In this document: positions 35,438 to 44,160 of the stretch, in pieces
Layout: every line of letters begins with the position of its first letter
Position numbering within the stretch: position 1 is the first letter of the stretch
Assembly (NCBI GenBank): GCA_017540085.1
Contig: JAFYBQ010000037.1
Span: 124,001-188,000 of the forward strand
Length of the DNA stretch: 64,000 nucleotides
DNA from: Synergistaceae bacterium
GTDB taxonomy: Bacteria > Synergistota > Synergistia > Synergistales > Aminobacteriaceae
Reading direction: 5' to 3'
Made by a program: the position numbers and the translations under genes
The notes under the pieces: generated by a model
Database searches by the model: none
What the model saw: the letters and a program-made list of their open reading frames with translations, nothing else
What the model was told of the DNA's origin: nothing

Positions 35438-35977
35438 CTATATGCTCCTCCACAGGGCAAGCAGGAAATCAACAAAACTGGATACCGTAAACGTCCTTAC
35501 CATGAACGCAATCAATGAAATTCCGACACAGCATAGGACAAAATTTTTCTCGCCCCGGCTCATTTCGCCGATTTTTTTCGACATGTGGAATACGTGCATT
35601 CCCACGCTCCTTTTCCAGGGGAGCAGGAAAGGCACTGTACCGCACCACGCATCCTCCAAGATATGCAGAACACATCCCATCAGCCAGAAGCCAGCGCATG
35701 ACCACACATCAAGATGGGCATTCCTCCCGTCAACAAGAACTGACAGACGCGGCACAATCCAGTGAGACCGCTCAAAGCACACCAGTGCCATAACAAGCCA
35801 CGGAACAAACCAGTGTGTGTAACGTCTGTGATACCTGTTGCGCCTCTTCCCGAATATCACATACTCAGACGAATCCGGGAACGTGCTGCCCAAAAAGCTG
35901 AATGTCGCCGCCAATGGAGACCCAGTAGCACCCAGCACAAACGCAAACGTAGAAAGCCTATGCCCCTTCCCCGTCAT
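35438..35977 (-). CDS. YdjM-like membrane protein (DUF457, membrane-bound hydrolase family)
   Basis: A 179-residue integral membrane protein with N-terminal MTGKGHRLSTFAFVLG, GSTFPDSSEYVIFG and RYHRRYTHWFVPWLV, followed by LMGCVLHILEDAWCGTVPFL. The spaced His/Asp residues (HR, PDS, RRxTHW, HILED) are the putative metal site of the LexA-regulated YdjM family, sometimes called membrane-bound metal-dependent hydrolases; activity is unproven. Its start overlaps the znuB stop (ATGA), so it is cotranscribed with the metal transporter. Confidence 0.78.
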   Translation of the reverse strand: MTGKGHRLSTFAFVLGATGSPLAATFSFLGSTFPDSSEYVIFGKRRNRYHRRYTHWFVPWLVMALVCFERSHWIVPRLSVLVDGRNAHLDVWSCAGFWLMGCVLHILEDAWCGTVPFLLPWKRSVGMHVFHMSKKIGEMSRGEKNFVLCCVGISLIAFMVRTFTVSSFVDFLLALWRSI

Positions 35978-36783
35978 GGCCGTACCCCCGAATATATTTT
36001 CATGAGCATTAATATTGTTACGTTCGACAGAATCACGCCCGCCCCCGCCGGTATGCTGAAGACGAACGACACAGCCAGCCCCGCCAAAAACGCAATCACC
36101 GATATTACGCCCGAAATCACGACAAGAGAACGGAAGCCCCGCGCTATTATTTTCGCAGACACCGCCGGAAGGATTATCACTCCCGAAATTAACAGCGTTC
36201 CCGTTATCCTCATTCCCGCGACAACTACAAGAGCCGTCAAGACTGATACGACAAATTGATACATGGCCGTGTTGATTCCCAGAGTCCTCGCGTAATCCGC
36301 GCTGTATGTTATGAGAAACAAGCGATTATAGAGAATCACGAATGACGAAATCACAACAGCCGCCAAAAACACCGCAATCCACAAATCCGAGTTGCTCACA
36401 GCAAGAACGCTCCCGAAAAGATACGCGCTCATATTCGAGGATTTCCCCGTGAGTGATGACACCGCTATACCGAAAGCCAGTGCCGCTGAGGATGCTATTG
36501 CTATTGCCGTGTCGCCCGCCGTGCGGTATTTCCTGCTGACGTACATAATGACGAATGAGGCCGCTATCACTGAGGGAGCCGCAATATACATCGGCTGAAT
36601 GTTCAGTGCTGACGACAGAGACAATGACGCAAAACCGATCTCAGACAGGCCATGACCGATTAAGGCATAATGTTTCAGGACGAGAATCACTCCCAGCACT
36701 GACGCGCATAACGATATGAGAGTCCCCGCAATCAATGCCCTGTAAGCAAACGGATACGACAGAATTTCGAGAAGGTCATTCAT
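35974..36783 (-). CDS. znuB: Zinc/manganese-type ABC transporter permease
   Basis: Membrane subunit of a divalent-metal importer of the ZnuB/MntB family. The 269 residues form about eight helices. Family signatures are LGVILVLKHYALIGHGLSEIGFASL and SSNMSAYLFGSVLAVSNSDLW. I chose ATG 36783, preceded by TTTCACACGGAGGA, the leader pattern seen before many genes here, although it lies inside the ATPase gene's 3' end (8-base overlap). Zinc is the likeliest substrate from the binding protein's histidines, but manganese cannot be excluded. Confidence 0.9.
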   Translation of the reverse strand: MNDLLEILSYPFAYRALIAGTLISLCASVLGVILVLKHYALIGHGLSEIGFASLSLSSALNIQPMYIAAPSVIAASFVIMYVSRKYRTAGDTAIAIASSAALAFGIAVSSLTGKSSNMSAYLFGSVLAVSNSDLWIAVFLAAVVISSFVILYNRLFLITYSADYARTLGINTAMYQFVVSVLTALVVVAGMRITGTLLISGVIILPAVSAKIIARGFRSLVVISGVISVIAFLAGLAVSFVFSIPAGAGVILSNVTILMLMKIYSGVRP

Positions 36784-37432
36784 GATTGAGTCCTCCGTGT
36801 GAAATATCACTTGCGATTTTCCCGTGAGAGATTCGAATCACGCGGCCTTCAGGGATTCCGTCAATGTCGGAAATGTCATGCGTAACCATAACGACCGCGC
36901 ACCCGTCCGAAAGAAGCCCCCGCAGTATCGTGAAGAGTCTCTCATGCGTATGAGCGTCGAGTCCCGCGCAAGGCTCATCAAGCAGCAGCAATTCAGGATT
37001 CCCGCATATAGCCCGCGCCAAGAATACCCGCCGCAACTGCCCGCCGGAGAGAGTCCGAATCTCACTGCCCGAAATCCCGCCGATGTTCAGCGCATTCATG
37101 GCCGACTCTGCCTGCTCCCGGTCTTTACGTGTGTGGAATAATTTTCCCGGACGCTGAGTCCCCGTCAAAACAATCTCACGAACACGCGCAGGAAAATCCC
37201 GGTCAGCGTCTTCATACTGCGGAACGTATGACATTCTCGGAGTCCTCACGAGAGTCCCTGACGAAAGCTGAAGAAGCCCGGCGATTCCCTTCATGAGAGT
37301 CGATTTCCCGGAGCCGTTAGAGCCTGTGATGAATATCATCTCGCCGGCATTGGCCGAAAGTGATACCCCGTCAACCGTCGCAATGTCCCCGTACTTTATG
37401 ACAGCGTTATTCAGCCGCAGGCACTCAGTCAT
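36776..37432 (-). CDS. znuC: Zinc/manganese-type ABC transporter ATP-binding protein
   Basis: ATPase of the metal importer. The 218-residue protein is compact. Walker A is TGSNGSGKSTLM, the signature LSGGQLRRVFLARA, Walker B LLLLDEPCAGLDAHTHERL, and the switch His lies in MVTHDISD. YVPQYEDADRDFP is typical of the ZnuC/MntA group. It overlaps znuA at its 5' end and znuB at its 3' end by eight bases each. Confidence 0.92.
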   Translation of the reverse strand: MTECLRLNNAVIKYGDIATVDGVSLSANAGEMIFITGSNGSGKSTLMKGIAGLLQLSSGTLVRTPRMSYVPQYEDADRDFPARVREIVLTGTQRPGKLFHTRKDREQAESAMNALNIGGISGSEIRTLSGGQLRRVFLARAICGNPELLLLDEPCAGLDAHTHERLFTILRGLLSDGCAVVMVTHDISDIDGIPEGRVIRISHGKIASDISHGGLNHE

Positions 37433-38249
37433 TCATGGCCTCAGAAATATTCCTGTAGTTGTCATTCATGATTTTCAGGAACGTAATATCATCGTCAGGC
37501 ACAAAATGACCCGTCCCGAAAGTGAGAAGCTCCGCGCCTGTCTCATCGCTTATCGTCCGGGCAACATCACCAGCCCCGTTGATGTCCGTGAAAATATAGC
37601 GTACTTTATCCTGCTGAATGTGCCTGATTATGTCCGACATTCTCCGCAAGGACGGTTCATTCTCGCCTTCATACGCGCTGAGATACTCGAACCCGTAACG
37701 CCTCACGAAATATCCGGCGGAAAATTCCCCTGCGAAAATTAACGGTCTAGGCTTCCTCATGGCCGAAAATTTCCCGTCAAGCTCTCTGAGTCCGGCGCAT
37801 AATGTCTCAGCGTTGCGGGCATATTCTGATGAGTTGCCCGGGTCAGCCTCAGACAGTCCGCGCAGAATGTTCATCACCATTTTTTGAGCAAGCGACAAAT
37901 CAAGCCATATATGCGGGTCATTGTCGGTCAATTCTATTCCGTCTGAAGCGTCAATACTCCGTGTGTCTTTGAGGGACTGCGAGACTTTCACCGCCCAAGG
38001 CTCCATCAATGCACCCGTGAATATGAACACGTCCGAGTCATTCAGAGTCTTAATGTCGCGGGGAGACGGCTCATATTCGTGAGGCTCAGTTCCGGGCGGA
38101 AGGAGTAATTCTACGTCAGCAAGAGTCCCGGCAATGCTCCGTGTGAAATCGTAGACGGGAAAAAGGCTGCATGTTACGGAAATTTCAGCATGTGAGGCCG
38201 AAGCCGTGAGAGAGAAAAGCACAAGTAATATTAGAGTTTTAAGTTTCAT
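37425..38249 (-). CDS. znuA: Zinc-type ABC transporter substrate-binding protein
   Basis: Cluster A-I metal-binding protein in the periplasm. Signal peptide residues 1-20 or so (LLVLFSLTASASHA). Metal-site and family motifs: VTCSLFPVYDFTRSIAG, LLPPGTEPHEYEPSPRDI, DPHIWLDLSLAQKM, and the late FGTGHFVPDDDITFLKIM. The His-rich loop of enterobacterial ZnuA is missing. It is first in the operon znuA-znuC-znuB-ydjM-like and diverges from cobU with only about 45 bases between starts; no clear Zur palindrome is seen there. Confidence 0.9.
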   Translation of the reverse strand: MKLKTLILLVLFSLTASASHAEISVTCSLFPVYDFTRSIAGTLADVELLLPPGTEPHEYEPSPRDIKTLNDSDVFIFTGALMEPWAVKVSQSLKDTRSIDASDGIELTDNDPHIWLDLSLAQKMVMNILRGLSEADPGNSSEYARNAETLCAGLRELDGKFSAMRKPRPLIFAGEFSAGYFVRRYGFEYLSAYEGENEPSLRRMSDIIRHIQQDKVRYIFTDINGAGDVARTISDETGAELLTFGTGHFVPDDDITFLKIMNDNYRNISEAMND

Positions 38250-38293
38250 CAGCAAAATTCCTGAAGGAAAAATTTTAGAGTATTATAGCAGAC

Positions 38294-38830
38294 ATGTTGA
38301 TATTGATTTTCGGAAGTGCGTCAAGCGGGAAAAGCCGTTACGCGGAGTCGAGGCTGTCAGAATTACCCGGGAGTCCAAAAATTTATGCGGCTGTCTCAGA
38401 AGTATACGATGACGAAATGAGAGAGCGAGTCAGAATCCATCAGGCAATGAGAGCGGGAAAAGGCTTCATGACGATAGAGCGTCCCAGAAATTTGGCGGGC
38501 ATGAATATTCCTGCGGGGGCTTCCGTGATGATTGAGAGCCTCACAGCGTGGACGGCCAACGAAATGTTTTCCCCTGAAGGCGTGAAGAGTCCCGGCCATG
38601 TTGCGGGGAAGGTGTACGGCGATTTGCGGGTGATAATGTCGCGGGTGAAAGGTGCCGTGATTGTTGCTGACGATATATTTTCGGACGGCGGAGAATATAA
38701 CGCTCTCACGGAAAATTACGTGAAGGCACTTGCGGATTTGCTTGTGAAAATTGCGGCTGAGGCTGACGAGGTTATAGAAATTATTGCGGGAATGCCTGTA
38801 TTCTACAAAAGGCGGGCGGATAAATTATAA
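38294..38830 (+). CDS. cobU: Adenosylcobinamide kinase/guanylyltransferase (CobU/CobP)
   Basis: Phosphorylates adenosylcobinamide and adds GMP in cobalamin nucleotide-loop assembly. The 178-residue protein opens with the P-loop LILIFGSASSGKSRYAE and has RVRIHQAMRAGKGF, matching the guanylylated-His region of CobU (HxxxR-type), and VIVADDIFSDGG, which parallels the conserved NE/D metal region. No other cobalamin gene is in the window, so this is an isolated salvage gene or its partners lie elsewhere. Sequence is somewhat divergent. Confidence 0.82.
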   Translation: MLILIFGSASSGKSRYAESRLSELPGSPKIYAAVSEVYDDEMRERVRIHQAMRAGKGFMTIERPRNLAGMNIPAGASVMIESLTAWTANEMFSPEGVKSPGHVAGKVYGDLRVIMSRVKGAVIVADDIFSDGGEYNALTENYVKALADLLVKIAAEADEVIEIIAGMPVFYKRRADKL

Positions 38831-38860
38831 TATCACCAAATTTTTTGACGGCGTAACAAT

Positions 38861-39373
38861 ATGAATGATCGCAAACTCACACTGAACAATGAAGAGTCCT
38901 CAGACTATGCGAACTTAGTCAGCCAGATTCTTGCGAGGGTAAGCAACTTGTCCCCCGCAGGTTTTGAGCAGCTTGTTACGGATTTATTGATACGCATGGG
39001 CTACGAGGTCTTCAAGAACGCCAAACGCCGAACGAGTCCCGGAGCGATTCAGGGGATAATCATTGAGGATCGCCCCGGCTATAACCCGATATATATTCAG
39101 ACGCGGAAACTTGAGAGAGGCAGCATAATAACAAGCTGGAACATGCAGAGTTTCGGCGACGCTGTAGAGCGAAAAGCGGGGCGCGGACTCCTCGTAACAA
39201 ACGCTTCATTCTCAAAGCCCGCGCAGGATTACGCGAAGGAGAAACGTATCATCCTCATAGACGGCCATATATTAGCCCGCCTGATGATCGTGCATAATTT
39301 CTGCATCAATGTCCGCGAGGTCGTAGAGGTGAAATCGCTTGACCCCTCGGCCTTCAGCGACTACGAAATCTGA
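38861..39373 (+). CDS. Mrr-like restriction-endonuclease-fold protein with altered active site
   Basis: A 170-residue protein with the Mrr catalytic-domain framework: LSPAGFEQLVTDLLIRMGYE, a following G..GIIIEDRPGYNPIYIQT, FGDAVERKAGRGLLVTNASFSKPAQDYA and ILIDGHILARLMI. In active Mrr the centre reads GDGGIDG...QAK. Here it reads SPGAIQG...QTRK, so the catalytic Asp is Gln and the Lys is Arg followed by Lys. The N-terminal winged-helix domain of full Mrr is also missing. It may bind DNA without cutting, or be decaying. Its 3' end overlaps glf on the opposite strand by 13 bases. Confidence 0.8.
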   Translation: MNDRKLTLNNEESSDYANLVSQILARVSNLSPAGFEQLVTDLLIRMGYEVFKNAKRRTSPGAIQGIIIEDRPGYNPIYIQTRKLERGSIITSWNMQSFGDAVERKAGRGLLVTNASFSKPAQDYAKEKRIILIDGHILARLMIVHNFCINVREVVEVKSLDPSAFSDYEI

Positions 39374-40464
39374 GACGCAATCTCAAGCGCACGCAGTAAT
39401 GCCGCGTCCATGTCGTAATATTTGTACTCGCCGAGTCTCCCCGCGAATATCACATCAGGACATTTTTCCCGCGCAAGCTCCTTGTACTGTTCACATAATG
39501 TATTGTTCCGCTCATTGTTGACGGGATAATACGGCTCCGTTCCCGGCCTCCATTCCGCGCTGTATTCGTGCGTCAATACGGTGTCTTCTGTTTCAAGTCC
39601 GGGGTAAAAGTGCTTATGCTCAATCGTCCGCATGTAGGGTATATCTTTGTCCGTCCAATTTATTACCGCGTTGCCCTGAAAATTTCTGACTCCCTTCATG
39701 AGTTCATGCTCAAATCTTAATGTCCTGTATTCAAGATGTCCGAGACTGTAATCAAAATATTCGTCAATCTGCCCGGTGAAAACAACTTTTCCCGCAAGCC
39801 CGTCAAAATTCCCCCTGTCAGAAAAATAATCACAGCTCAGTCGGACATCACAGCCTTCAAGAAGTTTCCGTATTATCTCCGTGAAGCCGTCAACAGGAAT
39901 CCCCTGATACAATGCGTTGAAATAATTGTTGTCGTAAGTGTAGCGGACTGGGAGACGCTTTATGATGAACGCGGGAAGCTCACTGCATGGCCGCCCCCAT
40001 TGCTTTTCGGTGTAGCCCTTTATGAGGCGTTCATAGATGTCGCGGCCGACGAGGCTTATTGCCTGCTCCTCAAGATTACGGGGATTCGTTATGCCTGACT
40101 CGCGCCTCTGGGACTCGATTTTTTCGCGGGCTTCTTCAGGGGTAAATACGCCCCACATTTTGTTGAATGTCCACATGCTGAAGGGCAATGAATATATTTC
40201 CCCCTTGTAGTTTGCGACAGGTGAGTTTGTGAATCTGTTGAAGTCGGCAAAATTGTTGACATAATTCCAGGCTGCCCGGCTGTTTGTGTGGAAGATATGC
40301 GCCCCGTAAACATGGACATGAATCCCGCTGATGTTCTCGGTGAAAATATTTCCGGCGATGTGATTCCGTTTATCGATGACAAGGACGGACTTCCCCCGGC
40401 TGTGAAGCTCATGTGCAATCACCGAGCCTGTGAGTCCTGCTCCGACAATGAGACAGTCATACAT
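39361..40464 (-). CDS. glf: UDP-galactopyranose mutase
   Basis: FAD enzyme converting UDP-galactopyranose to UDP-galactofuranose for surface glycans. The 367 residues start MYDCLIVGAGLTGSVIAHEL (FAD fold), then NHIAGNIFTE, HVYGAHIFHTNS, LPFSMWTFNKMWG, GYTEKQWGRP (substrate/FAD loop), VNWTD-like INWTDKDIPYMRTIEHKHF and FAGRLGEYKYYDMD, all family hallmarks. Start ATG 40464 with GGAG upstream. With the flippase at 53885 and GalT at 42588 it suggests a galactose-containing polysaccharide. Confidence 0.95.
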   Translation of the reverse strand: MYDCLIVGAGLTGSVIAHELHSRGKSVLVIDKRNHIAGNIFTENISGIHVHVYGAHIFHTNSRAAWNYVNNFADFNRFTNSPVANYKGEIYSLPFSMWTFNKMWGVFTPEEAREKIESQRRESGITNPRNLEEQAISLVGRDIYERLIKGYTEKQWGRPCSELPAFIIKRLPVRYTYDNNYFNALYQGIPVDGFTEIIRKLLEGCDVRLSCDYFSDRGNFDGLAGKVVFTGQIDEYFDYSLGHLEYRTLRFEHELMKGVRNFQGNAVINWTDKDIPYMRTIEHKHFYPGLETEDTVLTHEYSAEWRPGTEPYYPVNNERNNTLCEQYKELAREKCPDVIFAGRLGEYKYYDMDAALLRALEIASQIS

Positions 40465-40518
40465 GAAATTTTCGCTCCTTTTTGGGATTATTGTTTTCAC
40501 GCATAATTTACCACAAAG

Positions 40519-40647
40519 TTATTCAGTATTGCTGCGGTGAAATATATACATCAGGAAATCTTTTGCAGCGACAACGAGAAGCCACAGCAGATATACAGCT
40601 CCTCCGAGAAGCCAAACGCCAACAATACACCCAACACACTCTTCCAT
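40519..40647 (-). CDS. Possible small membrane peptide
   Basis: A 42-residue ORF inside the 390-base gap between glf and the response regulator. It starts MEECVGCIVGVWLLGG, forms one hydrophobic helix (about residues 7-29) and ends KDFLMYIFHRSNTE, with basic and polar residues. GGGAG lies 11 bases before the ATG, a spacing common in this window. An in-frame extension to 40734 is possible. No homology is recognised, and the rest of the gap shows nothing else convincing. Confidence 0.35.
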   Translation of the reverse strand: MEECVGCIVGVWLLGGAVYLLWLLVVAAKDFLMYIFHRSNTE

Positions 40648-40854
40648 TCTCAGAATATCTCCCTGTCTCAGAAATTGGAAATACGGCCGGCAGAGTGAAG
40701 GGCGAATGCGTGTCCTTAATGAGTGCTGTTTCAAATAAAGCCCGCCGTACTCCTAGTAGAAAGTTTACACTACATAATCCGCTGTAAAATATTTCGTAGC
40801 ATATGTGGTATTATTTCGGGCATATTTCGGTTTTAAGCAAGGCAAGTGATTTGT

Positions 40855-41552
40855 ATGTATGATATAGCACTCTGCGAGAACTCTCCCTCTGACGCGGTAG
40901 AGCTTCAGAATATCCTTGATGACTATGAAGAAATATCACACGAAGAACTGAGAGTAAAGCACTTCATCACCGCAGAATCCCTCATGCAGTCGATTACATC
41001 AGAAGGCTACAGGCCCGATATAATTTTCACTGACATAAATCTTCCGGGCATTTCAGGAATAGAAGCCGCAAAAAGACTCAGGGCGGGGAATTTTCCCGGA
41101 AATGTCATATTCATTACAGCCTCAGAGAATTACGCCCTTGACGCTTGGGAATTATGCGCCCGGCAATATATCATAAAGCCTGCGACAAAGGACAAAATAT
41201 TTTCCGCACTCGGCAGAATTTTTCCCGCAAGAAAATTTATCATCGTCAGGCAAAGAAAAGCCGTCCGCAAAATTTTCCTGAATGAGATTCTATACTGCGA
41301 GACGCACGAAAAGTATCAGGCAATAATTACGCGGTCTGAAGAAATTTCTGTGAGGATTACGGCGCGGGACATGAGAAAACTTATTGCCCCCACCGCAAGA
41401 GTAATTTTACTGAATTAGGGTCAGCATATCTCATTAATCTTGAGAATGTGAGAATGCTTGAGGAAGGGAAAATTATTTTTGACGGAGGAAAGGAGCTGAG
41501 TATTTCGCAGAGGAGATTCCGAAAGGTCAAGCGCGATTTCCTCAGCATGTGA
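40855..41552 (+). pseudogene. LytTR-family response regulator, frameshifted in the DNA-binding domain
   Basis: Response regulator receiver domain (phospho-acceptor Asp in DIIFTDINLPG, conserved Lys in YIIKPATKD) followed by a LytTR DNA-binding domain. The open frame ends at TAG 41416-41418 within LytTR. In the -1 frame the rest continues perfectly from about 41408: TELGSAYLINLENV, MLEEGKIIF, ELSISQRRFRKVKRDFL, ending TGA 41550-41552. Adding one T to the TTTT at 41405-41408 would restore a single protein ending as the family does. The start is probably ATG 40855 (MYDIALCENS). No sensor kinase is adjacent. It could be a real lesion or a sequencing error. Confidence 0.8.
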
Positions 41553-41586
41553 AGAAAGAAGCCCCCCGGCGTTTTCGGGAGGCTCA
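41553..41586. terminator. Terminator between response regulator and aldose epimerase genes
   Basis: GCCCCCCG (41561 on) pairs with CGGGAGGC (41576-41583). The minus-strand side is followed by TTCTTTCTT, so it mainly ends the galT operon. Confidence 0.6.
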
Positions 41587-41610
41587 CGGATTTAGCACCC
41601 GCCGAAAATT

Positions 41611-42591
41611 TCACTCCGAGAATTTCAGCCTCACAGAATGCTTCACGCTCCCATACGGTGAAAGCGTCATCAGCCGTCCTTCTCTGCGTTCGCGTTCACG
41701 TCCCATAATGTAGCACGTTGACGGCTCAAGCCCTAAAACGTAATCGCCGCTCTTCATGTTCTTCCACTGCGCCAAAATCGGCAGGGTGTCAAGCGACCAC
41801 GAAAGCTCCGCCGAAATTCCCAGCTCAGGATTCTTCAGCCGCGCAAATGCTTCCGTCTCCATCTCGTTGAAGAATACCTGCTCTTCCTCGCCGTCAATAG
41901 GTTTGCAGAACGTACACTGACTCGCAAGTCCCTTCTCCGCGTAGGGAGTCCTCGGAGTTACCTTGCGTTTTTCGGGAAGCTCAAGCACCGCCGACTCACT
42001 CAGCATAGGCCAGCCGAAATTCATGTGATACAGCATCATATATTCTGCGGGTTCGGGCGTAAGGTTCGTTATTTCGTCCTCAAGCAGAATTTCACTTTTC
42101 CACGCCGGAATCGTGTAACGCCGTCTCACGCTGAAGCAGTATTTTCCCTGCGCCGTTTCTCTGACTTCACCGCCCACGAAAATATTATCCCCATCGCTGT
42201 AACCGTAGAGTCCTTTCGCGCTGAGTCCGTGAAAGCGTCCGTGCAATGGGTGAAATTCTCCGTTGTCGACATTCTCCGGGCCTGCCGATAACATTCCGCA
42301 CGTGAAGAGCATTCCGCCCGGAAAATAGCGGTCAAATTCGCCGTGAACAGGCAGAAATCTTGCGGGCGAGTCGTAGCCGTTCTTTGTCGTGTAATTGATG
42401 TTGACCCCCCGGAATTTTACCCGGCCGATATCGAGTCCTGAGTCCGGGAGAATGTCAAGCTCAAGCCCTCCCGCTGTCGTAACCTGGTACATTGCGATTC
42501 CCCGTGCGTTGCCCTCGTCAAGAATAACACGCCGCACTCCGTAAACCTGCTCTTCATTGCCGACATAAGCGCGAAAATCTTTTGTCATCAT
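41611..42591 (-). CDS. Aldose 1-epimerase-like protein (DUF4432)
   Basis: A 326-residue galactose-mutarotase-fold protein. Family features are LDILPDSGLDIGRVKFRGVNINY, FPGGMLFTCGMLSAGPEN, HPLHGRFHGLSAKG, YMMLYHMNFGWPML and LGLEPSTCYIMGRERER. DUF4432 members are predicted sugar epimerases without firmly known substrates. Its start overlaps the galT stop by four bases, which favours a role in galactose mutarotation. TTTTCACAGGAGG precedes the ATG. Confidence 0.85.
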   Translation of the reverse strand: MMTKDFRAYVGNEEQVYGVRRVILDEGNARGIAMYQVTTAGGLELDILPDSGLDIGRVKFRGVNINYTTKNGYDSPARFLPVHGEFDRYFPGGMLFTCGMLSAGPENVDNGEFHPLHGRFHGLSAKGLYGYSDGDNIFVGGEVRETAQGKYCFSVRRRYTIPAWKSEILLEDEITNLTPEPAEYMMLYHMNFGWPMLSESAVLELPEKRKVTPRTPYAEKGLASQCTFCKPIDGEEEQVFFNEMETEAFARLKNPELGISAELSWSLDTLPILAQWKNMKSGDYVLGLEPSTCYIMGRERERREGRLMTLSPYGSVKHSVRLKFSE

Positions 42592-44084
42592 CTCAATACC
42601 TCCTGTGAAAATTTGTCGAATGCCGCTAAACCTTCCGGCGTTCTCTTGTACACTCCGCTGTCCGTCAATACCTGCGTGAATACATGCCCGACTTCATCGC
42701 GCAGCATATTCCGCACATTTTCTTCACCCGCAAGACCGTCATATTTCGCCCTGAGTCCCCTGTACCATTTCTCGTGGGCTTCAAGCTCTGACGGGAGAGT
42801 CTCTTTTCCCTCAAGCCATGCCGAGCGGATTCGCTCCAACGCATTTTTGAGACGGGCGGGAAGTACTGCGAGTCCCATTACTTCAATCAGCCCGATATTT
42901 TCCTTCTTGATGTGATGGACTTCCGCATGAGGATGGAATATGCCTAGGGGATGTTCCGCGCTTGTCCTGTTGTTACGGAGGACTAAATCAAGCTCGTAAT
43001 CTTCACCGTTCATTCGTGCGATGGGCGTTATTGTGTTGTGCGGCTCACCGTCAGAATACGCGAGAATCCCGGCGGACTCGTCTGTGTATTCGCGCCATGC
43101 AGACAAAATTTTATCCGCGAGATTCACGAGTGCTTCAGGCTTCCGTGAACGGAGTCGTATTGCTGACATCGGCCACTTTACGCGCCCCGCTGTGATTTCG
43201 GGATTGCCTGTTGTGTATTCCTTCTCGACAGGAGCGACAGCCATCGCGAAAGTGTATCGCCCGCCCTGATAGTGATCGTGCGAGAGAATAGAGCCTCCTA
43301 CAATGGGAAGGTCAGCGTTTGACCCTATGAAGTAGTGCGGGAACATTGACACGAACGCAAAGAGATTCCCGAACGTCTCACGCGAAATCAGCATAGGCAC
43401 GTGATTTTCGTCGAGGACAATGCAGTGTTCATTGTAGTAGCTGTACGGGGAGTACTGGAAGTACCATCTTTTTCCCTGCAATGTTAGCGGAATGAGCCTG
43501 ATATTTTGCCGTGCGGGGTGTGCGTGATGACCGTAGAAGCCTTCATTTTCGCGGCACAATAAGCATTTGGGATAGCCTGTTGATTTTATTGTTTTGGCCT
43601 TTGCGATGTCGCGGGGATCTTTTTCGGGCTTTGACAGGTTGATGGTGATGTCTAATTCGCCGTAGTCTGTCGCTGTCTTCCAACAAATATTTTTGGCGGT
43701 GCGCTCTGAGCGTATGTAGTTTGACGAGACTCCCAGCCTGTAGAAGTAATCCGTAGCTTTGACGGGCGACTCGGCCATGAGAGTCCCGAACTCCGCAATA
43801 ACATCTGACGGACGCGGGGTCAGTGCGCCCATTAATTCGGTGTCGAGGAGATCGCGTTCTGTCTCTGTGTTCTCGATGATGTGATTTTCTGCTGACCAGT
43901 CGAGAATCTCAGCGAGGATTGAGTCGGGGGAAGCGGTGAAATTTTCGGTGATTGTCTCAGGCTCAAACGAGTTAATGCCAAGTATGCCGATTAATGAATT
44001 TGCCGCCCACGTAGAATCCTCCGGGGCGATGAGTTTGTGATAAAGCGCAAAATTTATCAGCCTGTTTATATGACGGTTGACCAT
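42588..44084 (-). CDS. galT: UDP-glucose--hexose-1-phosphate uridylyltransferase (GalT type 2)
   Basis: Exchanges UMP between UDP-glucose and galactose-1-phosphate in the Leloir pathway. The 498-residue length and sequence place it in the Gram-positive-type GalT2 family: CLLCRENEGFYGHHAHPARQN, YFQYSPYSYYNEHCIVL, and the active-site HxHxQ in GGSILSHDHYQGGRYTFAM. FHPHAEVHHIKKENIGLIEVMG closes the catalytic region. Leader: TAAAAT, TTTTCACACAAAGGAGG, ATG. galK and galE are not in this window. Confidence 0.93.
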   Translation of the reverse strand: MVNRHINRLINFALYHKLIAPEDSTWAANSLIGILGINSFEPETITENFTASPDSILAEILDWSAENHIIENTETERDLLDTELMGALTPRPSDVIAEFGTLMAESPVKATDYFYRLGVSSNYIRSERTAKNICWKTATDYGELDITINLSKPEKDPRDIAKAKTIKSTGYPKCLLCRENEGFYGHHAHPARQNIRLIPLTLQGKRWYFQYSPYSYYNEHCIVLDENHVPMLISRETFGNLFAFVSMFPHYFIGSNADLPIVGGSILSHDHYQGGRYTFAMAVAPVEKEYTTGNPEITAGRVKWPMSAIRLRSRKPEALVNLADKILSAWREYTDESAGILAYSDGEPHNTITPIARMNGEDYELDLVLRNNRTSAEHPLGIFHPHAEVHHIKKENIGLIEVMGLAVLPARLKNALERIRSAWLEGKETLPSELEAHEKWYRGLRAKYDGLAGEENVRNMLRDEVGHVFTQVLTDSGVYKRTPEGLAAFDKFSQEVLR

Positions 44085-44160
44085 TGCGGGAATGCCTCCT
44101 TTGTGTGAAAATTTTTCGTGGGAAATTCTGAGGCTATTTTACCGCAGGGAACGCGAAATT

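Noticed and set aside
41400-41420. Programmed -1 frameshift site in the response regulator
   Set aside because: A ATT TTA is a poor slippery heptamer and no stimulatory structure was seen; single-base loss is simpler.
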